64,000 bases of DNA from contig JANQRU010000007.1 of the NCBI GenBank assembly GCA_028284415.1, positions 868,001-932,000 on the forward strand, given 5' to 3'. The DNA is from Pyrinomonadaceae bacterium. GTDB taxonomy: Bacteria > Acidobacteriota > Blastocatellia > Pyrinomonadales > Pyrinomonadaceae. Under the pieces are notes generated by a model, which saw only the letters and a list, made by a program, of their open reading frames with translations, was not told where the DNA came from and did not search any database. Shown one piece after another: positions 46,221 to 54,644 of this stretch; position 1 is the first letter of the stretch; each line of letters opens with the position of its first letter. Both the position numbers and the translations under genes were made by a program.

Positions 46221-47132
46221 CTAAACTCTCTTAACCCAAAATGCTTCACCGCCACCTTCGATGTATCGAAGCGGATTAGTTCCCTCTTTCTGACGATCTT
46301 GCATTTGAATTTCACCACCTTTCATTTCGAGTTTGTAAGTGCCGTGAAGTTTTCCGTCCAACGTAAATTTGATTGTGTACATACCATCTTTTAACGTTGC
46401 AAAGTTAAGAGCACCGCCACCTCTGCGTTTTCTGCTAAAGGTGCTGTCTTTATTGAGAATCACAATCGGATTTTTAATTCCGAATTCAAAACGCTTCCAT
46501 TCTTTATTAACAGTTAGTGGCATTTTGCCCGTATCACTTTCGGCAACTTTTTTACCGTCTTTGAAAATTTCAACAACACCAAATTTTCTTTTATAGACAT
46601 CATTTCTAAGCCATAATTTGAGTTTCCATTCGCTACCGTTTTTAATCAAATAAGCGTAATTTTCAATGTCGCCACGAACAACAAATTCGGATTTCGGGTT
46701 GTAAGGATCAGATTTTGATTTTTCCAACACGAAGGCGTGTTTATAAAACGGTTTTCCGTTTGCTTCGTAAACCAATTCGTATTTTCCACCTGATTTCAAA
46801 GGCATCCCACGCGGATCAATCCCGTTGCCAGTCCAATCAAATCCTGAGATTTTGAAAAGTTTCCCACTGTTGTCACCCGGCGTTGCCGTCCAAGTGTAAA
46901 CGCCGAGTTCATTGCCTTCGTGCATTACCTTAAGTTTGCCTTTATCACTCGGCAAAAAATAGACAAAAACAGGATTAAAATTAAGTTCGCCCTGCCTGTT
47001 TATCTCCACTGTTTGCAACACATTGCTAAAAAGTGGAGCAGGCGGATATTCAAAATTTCTCTGTGCAAAAGTCTGCACCGAAATTGCTAAAACAAAAATA
47101 AAAACTGCGATAAAATTCTTTCTCATAAACAT
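46221..47132 (-). CDS. Secreted EGGG-motif family protein, copy 4 (303 aa)
   Basis: Start at ATG 47132, with TTGGAG upstream; the in-frame ATG at 47162 adds 10 residues before the ribosome binding site. Signal ends QTFAQ. Blocks: MHEGNELGVYTWTA, GGKYELVYEANGKPFYKH, RGDIENYAYLIKNGSEW, MYTIKFTLDGKLHGTYKLE, GGEIQMQDRQ and YIEGGGEAFWVKRV. Closest by eye to copy 5 (57588): both have PPAP(L/I)FS after the signal and (Y/F)F(L/S)xDKGKLKV. Confidence 0.75.
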   Translation of the reverse strand: MFMRKNFIAVFIFVLAISVQTFAQRNFEYPPAPLFSNVLQTVEINRQGELNFNPVFVYFLPSDKGKLKVMHEGNELGVYTWTATPGDNSGKLFKISGFDWTGNGIDPRGMPLKSGGKYELVYEANGKPFYKHAFVLEKSKSDPYNPKSEFVVRGDIENYAYLIKNGSEWKLKLWLRNDVYKRKFGVVEIFKDGKKVAESDTGKMPLTVNKEWKRFEFGIKNPIVILNKDSTFSRKRRGGGALNFATLKDGMYTIKFTLDGKLHGTYKLEMKGGEIQMQDRQKEGTNPLRYIEGGGEAFWVKRV

Positions 47133-47354
47133 AATTTTCTCCAATAAAATTAACCCTTCCATATATACACGCGGAAAAATTTCGCAAATATACCCAAAAA
47201 ATAATTTGAGTTCTTTTTTAAGTCTTTAAACTAAGTCCAGATAAGAATTTTAAAGGAATAAAAGTAAAGCTAATCCTTATTGACAAATTCTGTAATTTTT
47301 GAGAGATTTGACAGCATTCAGAAAAGAATTTGAATAATAAACGGAGGGGTTGAC

Positions 47355-48233
47355 TTGTCATATCTGCAAGAATCGTCAGTAAATCAGTTAAGAACCTTAC
47401 TATCGTTATTTCCCATAAAACACATAAAGAAAGAATGGGACGACTTAAATGGAAATAAGTCAGATATAATAATAGAAATAGCGGGAAAAAGAGACTTTGA
47501 GCGTTATTCAGCTTTCTTCCACGAAAATATTGGTGTATGTAAACAACATATTTATTTGTTTAATACTGATATTGATGTAAAAACTTTTTCTAAAGCTGAA
47601 TTTGATTCTATTATGAAATTAAACTCCTCACTGAGTGATGATAGTTTTAAAATAACTTATTTAGCTAAGTTTGCTATTGAAATAATTGTAAGTGAACCAC
47701 TTCAAAAAATTCCAACCGAATATTTAATTCCGCTACAAATTGAGTTATTTAATAATTATCTCATCGTTAAGTTTATAAAATTTGAGAGGAATCTAGGTCT
47801 TAGTGGTTTTGATTCTTCAAAAATATTTTTGAAGCGTCAAAACCATGAAGCAAACTTTCTCAAATCAATTGAGCAAGTTTTTCAGCAAGCTAATGTTGAA
47901 TTACGCACATCGGATCTTCACAAAGGTATTAAACATCTTTGGGACATAGATTATTTTGATGCTTCTGTAGCTTCTTTCAAAACACAGACTTCGACAGATA
48001 AAAAAACGATGGACGAGAAGAAAGGATTAAAAAAACATAATCAAAAAGCGTATGAAGAAAATATAAAAGATGCCCCCTTGTTCGGATGTTTATTTGAAAC
48101 CGTTGTTTCAGATGGTGAAAAACCAATAACTTTTACATGCGATTCCTCAAAAGGTTTTATTTCATTCAATAGGTATTTAGATAGTACACAGGAGTCAGAA
48201 GATGTGGTTAAGAAAATTATTCAAAACAACTGA
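47355..48233 (+). CDS. Hypothetical protein, 292 aa, first gene of an overlapping three-gene operon
   Basis: Starts at TTG 47355 with GGAGGGG 5 nt upstream. A soluble, AT-rich gene: FPIKHIKKEWDDLNGNKS, FSKAEFDSIMKLNSSLSDDSFK, a central IPTEYLIPLQIELFNNYLIV, and a Lys-rich region (KKTMDEKKGLKKHNQKAYEE) before a C-terminal domain LFGCLFETVVSDG. No known motif. It overlaps the next gene by 32 bp. Codon use looks more AT-rich than neighbouring genes. Confidence 0.7.
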   Translation: MSYLQESSVNQLRTLLSLFPIKHIKKEWDDLNGNKSDIIIEIAGKRDFERYSAFFHENIGVCKQHIYLFNTDIDVKTFSKAEFDSIMKLNSSLSDDSFKITYLAKFAIEIIVSEPLQKIPTEYLIPLQIELFNNYLIVKFIKFERNLGLSGFDSSKIFLKRQNHEANFLKSIEQVFQQANVELRTSDLHKGIKHLWDIDYFDASVASFKTQTSTDKKTMDEKKGLKKHNQKAYEENIKDAPLFGCLFETVVSDGEKPITFTCDSSKGFISFNRYLDSTQESEDVVKKIIQNN

Positions 48234-48558
48234 TAAATCTGATATTAATCCGCCTCAAGAATTTTTCATAGAACTTTCAAAAGTCAATCCAAAAAAGTTC
48301 TATGTCGAAAATGTCAGAAGTGTGTTAGATATAACCTTTGATGAAGCATCCAAAATTTGTGAGGAAGGAGTATCTGCTGGGGCATTCGTGCGAGGCTTTG
48401 AAATTCTTTGTCCTGATAATACTGTAGCAAAAGCTATTGACGAAGGTGAGGATATTCCTGAAATTGTTGAATGTTGGGAAGAAATTGATGGAGACTTAGA
48501 ACCAATTGAGTATGAGTCAGAAAAACTTAACCGAAGAACGTATTACCGATATAAATAA
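48202..48558 (+). CDS. Hypothetical protein, 118 aa, second gene of the overlapping operon
   Basis: Acidic. A basic start (MWLRKLFKTTDKSD) leads to FFIELSKVNPKKFYVENVRSV, ITFDEASKICEEGVSAGAFV, RGFEILCPDNTVAKAIDEG and WEEIDGDLEPIEY. No recognised motif. Overlaps the first gene by 32 bp and the third by 53 bp, so all three must be expressed together. Confidence 0.65.
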   Translation: MWLRKLFKTTDKSDINPPQEFFIELSKVNPKKFYVENVRSVLDITFDEASKICEEGVSAGAFVRGFEILCPDNTVAKAIDEGEDIPEIVECWEEIDGDLEPIEYESEKLNRRTYYRYK

Positions 48559-48847
48559 ATTTGTCGAACTAGGCATAACTTCTGAACAAATTGAACTATA
48601 CGGTAAGCTACAAGAGATTTATACAAAAGGCGACAGAGTGAAGGAAGCTAAAAAAGTTTTTTACATTTCCATTGGACTTTTAGCATTTGGCATATTTCTC
48701 ACAATGATTAGTATTGCTGTGTCAATAGTATTCCAAGAAACTTGGAGTTATGTTACCTCAACAATTATGTCCATCGTTCACGGAATCTTCTTAATAGGAT
48801 TTAAGCAAATACTTCAACATTATTATCCAGTTATAAAGGGAGAATAG
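48506..48847 (+). CDS. Small membrane protein, 113 aa, third gene of the overlapping operon
   Basis: N-terminal soluble part (LTEERITDINKFVELGITSE, LYGKLQEIYTKGDRVKEAKK), then two hydrophobic helices: VFYISIGLLAFGIFLTMISI and WSYVTSTIMSIVHGIFLIGF, with a short tail. Weakly reminiscent of TRADD-N-associated membrane proteins of conflict systems; I do not claim it. Convergent with the kinase gene with a 3-bp gap. Confidence 0.65.
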   Translation: MSMSQKNLTEERITDINKFVELGITSEQIELYGKLQEIYTKGDRVKEAKKVFYISIGLLAFGIFLTMISIAVSIVFQETWSYVTSTIMSIVHGIFLIGFKQILQHYYPVIKGE

Positions 48848-48850
48848 TTA

Positions 48851-51556
48851 TCATATTCTTAGTTTTTCGGCTTTCTCTAAAACTCCCTTTACCTTCTTCG
48901 TCCTTTTGTGATTTTCGCCGTATTTTTCTTCGATCTTTTCAAGCGAAGCATTTAGAACTTTTTCGGCTTCGGCAAATTTATTTAGTTTAACCAAACAAAA
49001 ACCCAATTCGGCTTGTGCGTCGGCAAAATACCAAGTGTTTTTGAAAAACGAATTTTCTAAAATTCCAACACCTTTTCGTAAAATCGCTTCGGCATTTTTT
49101 GCTTGTCCGTCGGCAGTCATTGATTTGCCTAAACCGATTAAAGAGAAACCAATTTGATAGTCGGTTTCTTTCATCGTTTCGCGTTGGATTTCAAGTGAAC
49201 TTTCAAAAGTTTCAGTCGCTTTTTTATATTCGCCTTTTTCAAAACTTACTAAACCCAAATTACTCAAAATTTCAGTGACGGAAGGGTGTTTTTCGCCAAG
49301 CGTTTCCTTACGCATTTTTAGTGCATCTTGCCAAAATTTTTCGGCTTCGTCCCAATCTTCTTTGCGAAAATAAAACGACGCTTTGCGGTTAATGGCAGAT
49401 GCAATCAGCGAATGTTTTTCGCCGTAGAGTTTTTTCTGCAAATCAATAATTTCGTTAGTAATTTCGATTGCATCGTCATACTTTTTTTGTTCTTCGGAAT
49501 GAAACGCTTGATTCGTCAAAATCCAAATCATCTGCGGATGCGTTTCGCCGTAAAATTCTTTGCCTAATTTTTGCGATTTATTGAGCAGTTTTTTCGACTC
49601 TTCAAACTCACGTTTTTTGAAAAACAGAAGCCTCGCCAGCAAGATATTTGAATCAATAACTTCTTCACTCAAATTTTCAAGCGAATCGCCAATCTTTACT
49701 GCTTCACGGATATTTTTCTCGGCGTTTTCAAGCTCATTTAAATTCATTTGAACATCACCCAAATCCCGCAAACTTCCTACAGTTTCTTTGTGATTATCAC
49801 CAAAATTTGCACGACTGATTTCAAGTCTTTCTTTCGCCAAACTTTCCGCCGTTTTAAAGTCTTTTTTGTCGAAATTCATTGAAACTAAACCATAAAGTGC
49901 GGGAATAACTTCTTTACTTTTCTCGCCAAACAAATTTCGTCTTATTTCTAAAGATTTCTTAAGATTTTTCTCCGCATCATCAAACTTTGCACGGACTCTC
50001 TGGACATCGCCTAAATGCAACAAAGTTTGTGCAATTTCTTTGCTGTTTTCACCGAAGAAATCTCGCCGAATCTGAAGAGATTTTTCTAACAAAGTTTCAG
50101 CTTTTTCATATTCGCCCAAGCTTTGATAAACTTGTCCAACCGTATCAAACAACTCGGCTTGAACGTCAGGCTCATTTTTCAATTCCGATTCAATTTTCAA
50201 GACTCCACGGTCTAAAATTTCACGTGCCGAAACATCATTTTTGCCCGCGTTCGCCGGATCATTTCCTTTGAAAATATCCTTCATAAACACAAGGACTTTT
50301 TCCGAACGCTTCTGCTCTTTTGCGATTCGATTTGCTTGCACCTGTGAATTTATCAAAAACCCGATTAAAAAAACTGAAAAAATCCCCGCGACCGCAACTG
50401 CAATTGCATTTCGTCGCACAAATTTTGTCGCCCGATAAACAAAGGTATTTTTGCGTGCGATGACAGGCAAGCCTTTCAAATATCGTCCGATATCGGAGGA
50501 AAATTCACCCACATTTTGATAGCGTTTCGATGGCTCTTTTTCCAAAGCCATTAGTGCGATGTTATCCAAATCACCCTTTAGCGACTTTGGATTTTGGATT
50601 TCGGATTTTGGATTAATTTCTTTACTCGGAAGAGTCGGTTCTTTTTCAGAAATTATTTCTTCGATTTGCTTTGGCGATGCCGATTCGATTTTGTATGGAA
50701 GCGTCCCAGTTAAGAGTTCGTAGAGTAAAACGCCGAGAGAATACACGTCCGTTGCGGTTGTGATCGGCTCGCCTTTGACCTGTTCAGGCGAAGCGTATTT
50801 TGGCGTCATCAAGCGTTCACCAGCGACGGTTAAATTTGTTGTGTCGGAATCAGTTTGCAAGACTTTAGCAATTCCGAAATCGAGTAACTTTGGAACGCCT
50901 TCTTTGTTTACTAAAATGTTATTTGGTTTGATGTCGCGGTGGACGATCAAATTTTGATGAGCGTAACTGATCGCATCGCAGACTTGCCGAAATAACTTTA
51001 ATCTTTCAGTTAATTCAAGTTTTTTCTGTTCGCAATATTCTGTAATTGGAACACCTTCGATGTATTCGAGAACGAAATACGGCAAACCGTTTTTAGTCGT
51101 TCCGCCATCGAGAAGCCTTGCAATATTTGGATGATTTAATTCGGCTAGAATCTGTCGTTCGTAGCGAAAACGCAGAATGATCGCGTCCGTATCCATTCCG
51201 CGTTTGAGAAGTTTTATCGCAACTTTTTGGTCAAACTCTTTGTCAGAACGAGTGGCGAGAAAAACCGTTCCCATTCCGCCGTGTCCGATCTCTTTTTCGA
51301 TTTTGTAAACGCCAATCGTTTTTCCAATGCTAGATCTATTGCCATTTTCAAAAACTTCCGCAGCGAGTTCAGAAGGCGGTTCTTCGATAAAATCTTCGGA
51401 TTCTTCGTGAGATGAGAGTAATTCCAAAACTTCCTGCAAAGCATCTTCGTCTTCGCCATTCATCTGCATTTCGACAAACGCCCGTCTTTCCGACTCCTTT
51501 TCATCAAGAGCAGAATTAAAAACCTCTATGATTTTTTCCCATTTTTCGTTTTGCAT
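48851..51556 (-). CDS. Serine/threonine protein kinase with TPR repeats
   Basis: 901 residues from ATG 51556; the in-frame ATG at 51589 lies within the repeat element at 51565-51687. Kinase core at about 85-350: IEKEIGHGGMGTVFLAT, AIKLLKRGMD (Lys), LIVHRDIKPNNILV, KLLDFGIAKVL, YASPEQVKGEP. A membrane helix (AIAVAVAGIFSVFLIGFLI) near 395 precedes many TPR units such as LFDTVGQVYQSLGEYEKAETLLEKSLQI. Hanks-type receptor kinase with an external TPR domain. No Shine-Dalgarno; the element is 8 bp upstream. The ECF sigma gene precedes it. Confidence 0.92.
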   Translation of the reverse strand: MQNEKWEKIIEVFNSALDEKESERRAFVEMQMNGEDEDALQEVLELLSSHEESEDFIEEPPSELAAEVFENGNRSSIGKTIGVYKIEKEIGHGGMGTVFLATRSDKEFDQKVAIKLLKRGMDTDAIILRFRYERQILAELNHPNIARLLDGGTTKNGLPYFVLEYIEGVPITEYCEQKKLELTERLKLFRQVCDAISYAHQNLIVHRDIKPNNILVNKEGVPKLLDFGIAKVLQTDSDTTNLTVAGERLMTPKYASPEQVKGEPITTATDVYSLGVLLYELLTGTLPYKIESASPKQIEEIISEKEPTLPSKEINPKSEIQNPKSLKGDLDNIALMALEKEPSKRYQNVGEFSSDIGRYLKGLPVIARKNTFVYRATKFVRRNAIAVAVAGIFSVFLIGFLINSQVQANRIAKEQKRSEKVLVFMKDIFKGNDPANAGKNDVSAREILDRGVLKIESELKNEPDVQAELFDTVGQVYQSLGEYEKAETLLEKSLQIRRDFFGENSKEIAQTLLHLGDVQRVRAKFDDAEKNLKKSLEIRRNLFGEKSKEVIPALYGLVSMNFDKKDFKTAESLAKERLEISRANFGDNHKETVGSLRDLGDVQMNLNELENAEKNIREAVKIGDSLENLSEEVIDSNILLARLLFFKKREFEESKKLLNKSQKLGKEFYGETHPQMIWILTNQAFHSEEQKKYDDAIEITNEIIDLQKKLYGEKHSLIASAINRKASFYFRKEDWDEAEKFWQDALKMRKETLGEKHPSVTEILSNLGLVSFEKGEYKKATETFESSLEIQRETMKETDYQIGFSLIGLGKSMTADGQAKNAEAILRKGVGILENSFFKNTWYFADAQAELGFCLVKLNKFAEAEKVLNASLEKIEEKYGENHKRTKKVKGVLEKAEKLRI

Positions 51557-51564
51557 TTCTAAAT

Positions 51565-51687
51565 GGAGTGCAAGCATCCCTGCTTGCAAGCCTGCGTTTT
51601 ATGAGCAGGCTAAAACTTTTTGGAGATAAACGTGTTAACGCTTTTCAAATGCTATCGCATTTATGCAAGCAAGGATGCTTGCACTCC
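51565..51687. repeat. REPIN-like doublet B (two inverted REP hairpins with GGAG feet)
   Basis: 123 bp, same plan as element A. Left: foot GGAG, stem TGCAAGCA / TGCTTGCA, loop TCCC. Right: same stem, loop AGGA, then CTCC. Internal hairpins AGCCTGC / GCAGGCT (51589-51595, 51605-51611) and AAATGC / GCATTT (51647-51652, 51657-51662). Compared with element A the first internal stem differs at two positions, both compensated. It lies between the sigma gene and the kinase gene, 8 bp before the kinase ATG. Confidence 0.82.
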
Positions 51688-51692
51688 TACAA

Positions 51693-52259
51693 TCAATTAT
51701 CTTTTTTAATCTGCCGATAAAGCCAAGCTTTTGCAAAGTTCCAATCTCTTACAACTGTGTTTTTTGAAACGTCTAAAACCTCTGCAGTCTCTTCAAAAGT
51801 TAATCCACCAAAAAATCTCAGTTCGACAACCTTTTGCCGACGCTCATCAATTTTTGCAAGAGACTTTAAGGCTTCATCAAGTGCGATTATCTCGCTTGAT
51901 TTTTCACGTTTGAAAATAACTGCATCATCAAGCGAGATTGTTTCTGCATTACCACCACGTTTTTCGGCTAAATTTCGGCGAGCATAATCAACTAAAATTC
52001 TACGCATAACTTGCGAGGCGATGCCGAAAAAATGTGAACGGTTTTGCCAATTCACACGGGTTTGATCAACAAGTTTCAAATAAGCTTCGTTTACCAAAGC
52101 TGTTGACTGCAAAGTATGTTCGGAACTTTCCCGTCTCATATAGCTTGTAGCAAGGCGATATAATTCGTCGTAAACAAGTGGCATCAATTTATCAACCGCT
52201 TGCTTATCGCCATCACTCCAATTTAATAAGAGTTGAGTAACCTCTGATGTTGAAGACAT
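51693..52259 (-). CDS. ECF-family RNA polymerase sigma factor (TIGR02999 type)
   Basis: 188 residues. Region 2: DELYRLATSYMRRESSEHTL, STALVNEAYLKLVDQTRVNW, NRSHFFGIASQVMRRILVDYARR. Region 4: DERRQKVVELRFFGGLTFEETAEVLDVSKNTVVRDWNFA. This matches sigma factors often paired with Ser/Thr kinases in Acidobacteriota. The kinase follows after element B, and two winged-helix regulators precede it. No anti-sigma factor is seen. Confidence 0.9.
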   Translation of the reverse strand: MSSTSEVTQLLLNWSDGDKQAVDKLMPLVYDELYRLATSYMRRESSEHTLQSTALVNEAYLKLVDQTRVNWQNRSHFFGIASQVMRRILVDYARRNLAEKRGGNAETISLDDAVIFKREKSSEIIALDEALKSLAKIDERRQKVVELRFFGGLTFEETAEVLDVSKNTVVRDWNFAKAWLYRQIKKDN

Positions 52260-52331
52260 AGTAAAACTTCTTATTTCATTAAAGAAAATATTACCATTTA
52301 GATTGTTTAAGTTACAAAAAGGAAATTGATG

Positions 52332-54602
52332 CTATTCGGTATTAAAACCAGTAATTTGTAAGATATTTCCTGTTGAAACACCTTTGGAAAGGGCAATTGT
52401 TTTGTCATCAGGTGAAACGCTTAAATTAACTATTTTTTCATCATTGAAATTTGTTATTTGTCGAGTTTCGTTATCTTTTATTGAATAAAACCAAAGATTG
52501 TTTTGATTTCTTGATTTGTTAGGATAATAAATACCTGTGCCGTCTTTTTTCCATTCAAATGAATGGGCTTCGGGGTCAATATTCAATCTACGCAGATCTA
52601 ATTCTCTATCATGTGAAAAAAGCATATATTTCCAAGGTCTCTTTTCTTTTTCCTGCGTATCAAAATAGTGTGCGATTGCTTGGTTAGAATCTGCCGGTGA
52701 GATTCTGCTTTCTCCGCCGGCACTATCTAAAACTTTTTTTGACTTTCCGCTTGCAAGATTCATTTTCCAGATTTCTCTGCGACTATCCGTGCGTGTGCAA
52801 TAAAATAGCCATTTTCCATCGGCGGAAACTTCCGGGTAATCCTCCCAACTTTTTCCATTAGTGATTTGTCGTGAATTTTTACCGTCCAGATCAATTTGCC
52901 AAATATGCTTATTGCCCGAACGATTGGAGGTGTAAATAATTGTCTTATTATCGGGCAAGATTTGAGGCGAACGGTTGCTGACGTTTTTATCGAATGTAAT
53001 TTGTTCATCTTTCAGAGTTTCAAGATCGAGTTTCCAGAGATTTCCATCCGTCCGACCTTCGCCTTTAACATAAACCAAATACTTACCATCTTTTGTCCAA
53101 TCAATTCCCCAATATCCATAAGTTGTATTTGTTTGGGAAGTTAATTTTTTAACCTGTTCGGGGGGTTCAGTCGAAACCGTATATAAATTGAAAACGGAAT
53201 TAATTTTCTGAGCCAAAATTGTATTTGAGTCGTTTGAAAGTTTGAACTCCGTGTAATTATTCGTATCGTTTGTGATTCGGTTAGCTTTTCCTTCGGGATA
53301 AGAAAGATACCAAAGCTGACGATAGTCCCCAGCTTTTTCTTCTGCTGAAACTATTAATCCACTTCCATCATTTATCCAATATGCTTGAAATGCCAATTTC
53401 CAATTCGGATGTTTCAAAGCATTTTCTTTCCCTGTTTCAACATCTACCTCAACAAAATAACTTTTACTTCCCCCTTCCATTTCAGAAATTGCTGAGACAA
53501 CCAAAGTTTTTCCATCAGGCGACCAACTTGGATAAGTTCCCCAGGTTTGAAAAAATTCGGGTGATTTACGAGTAGTGATGACTTTCTCATTTTCTCCGAC
53601 TGTGTTTGTTGTTATTAGATAAGTTTCATCTTTGATTGGATCATAACGAAAAAAAGCAAGTTTCTTTCCGTCCGGTGAAATAGAAAAATAATCTCTTACA
53701 TTGTCAACAATCTTTCTTCTGTTCCCACCGTAAATCGGAATCTGGTAAATAGTTGATTCGTGGTTTTTCCTTTCTCTTGTTGTGTAATAAATGTAATTTC
53801 CGTCAGCTGAAAAATTCAAAGAACGAATAATATATTCTTTTGGTTCGATAACAACCGTTTCGCTTCCGGTTGCTGTGTGTCGAAGAATTAAACTATAGGT
53901 GTTTTTTTCATTTCTGACATAAGCTAAGTTTTGATTATCTCGGGATATTGCCGGATAAAAAGCTTTGCCGGATTCGGTTAAGCGGGAAATAGTTAAATTA
54001 TCATTAATTAGGCTTAGATTTCTTTGATTTGAATTTTTAGATTTCCAAAACCAAACCCCGGCACCAATAACAGAAAAAGACAATAAAATTATTGCAAAAT
54101 AGGCGAGAGGGCTTTTCCCAATTGATTTATTTAGAGTTTGGCTAGGAATTTGTTTTGCGGAAACATCTTTTGTTAAATTCCCATTTGCTGGAGCAAAACC
54201 TTCATCAGAAGTGTATTTTTCAGTAACAAATTTCTTTTCATAGGTCGAACGCTCAATAGAAATTTGCTGTTCGATAACTTCATTTATTTCTCCTGAAAAG
54301 CGATATCCTCGCCCCGGAATTGTTTGAATTAAATCAGTCTCATCTGCATATTTCTTAAAGGCTTGTCTCAGGCGATAGACATTCTGCGAAAGAATTCCTT
54401 CTTCCACAAATGAATCTTGCCAAACTTCATCCAATAAATCTGCTTTTGAAACTATTTCGCCTTCTCTTTCGATTAAAACACAGAGCAGTTCAACTGCCTT
54501 GAGCGGAAGTTTAACGATCGTCTCTTCATGCCACAAGACCTTTTGATGCGTATCAACAATAAATTTACCAAATCCTCTTAAATTGTTGATTTCATTTTGC
54601 AT
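52332..54602 (-). CDS. Winged-helix / transmembrane / TolB-like propeller regulator, copy 2
   Basis: 756 residues. Winged helix at about 15-105 (VKLPLKAVELLCVLIEREGE, VWQDSFVEEGILSQNVYRLRQ, QTIPGRGYRFSGEI), membrane helix (LAYFAIILLSFSVIGAGVWFW) and PD40 blades (YPAISRDNQNLAYVR, PSWSPDGKTLVVSAI, IYYTTRERKNHESTIYQI). Very similar to copies 1 and 3. It lies 42 bp downstream of copy 3 and upstream of the sigma gene, all on the minus strand; tandem duplication is likely. Confidence 0.88.
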   Translation of the reverse strand: MQNEINNLRGFGKFIVDTHQKVLWHEETIVKLPLKAVELLCVLIEREGEIVSKADLLDEVWQDSFVEEGILSQNVYRLRQAFKKYADETDLIQTIPGRGYRFSGEINEVIEQQISIERSTYEKKFVTEKYTSDEGFAPANGNLTKDVSAKQIPSQTLNKSIGKSPLAYFAIILLSFSVIGAGVWFWKSKNSNQRNLSLINDNLTISRLTESGKAFYPAISRDNQNLAYVRNEKNTYSLILRHTATGSETVVIEPKEYIIRSLNFSADGNYIYYTTRERKNHESTIYQIPIYGGNRRKIVDNVRDYFSISPDGKKLAFFRYDPIKDETYLITTNTVGENEKVITTRKSPEFFQTWGTYPSWSPDGKTLVVSAISEMEGGSKSYFVEVDVETGKENALKHPNWKLAFQAYWINDGSGLIVSAEEKAGDYRQLWYLSYPEGKANRITNDTNNYTEFKLSNDSNTILAQKINSVFNLYTVSTEPPEQVKKLTSQTNTTYGYWGIDWTKDGKYLVYVKGEGRTDGNLWKLDLETLKDEQITFDKNVSNRSPQILPDNKTIIYTSNRSGNKHIWQIDLDGKNSRQITNGKSWEDYPEVSADGKWLFYCTRTDSRREIWKMNLASGKSKKVLDSAGGESRISPADSNQAIAHYFDTQEKEKRPWKYMLFSHDRELDLRRLNIDPEAHSFEWKKDGTGIYYPNKSRNQNNLWFYSIKDNETRQITNFNDEKIVNLSVSPDDKTIALSKGVSTGNILQITGFNTE

Positions 54603-54644
54603 AAAACAATATTTATTAACGAAAAATACACATCGCTCAGGTAA

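Noticed and set aside
51557..51589. N-terminal extension of the Ser/Thr kinase
   Set aside because: It reads through the terminal repeat of element B; the ATG at 51556 begins the protein.
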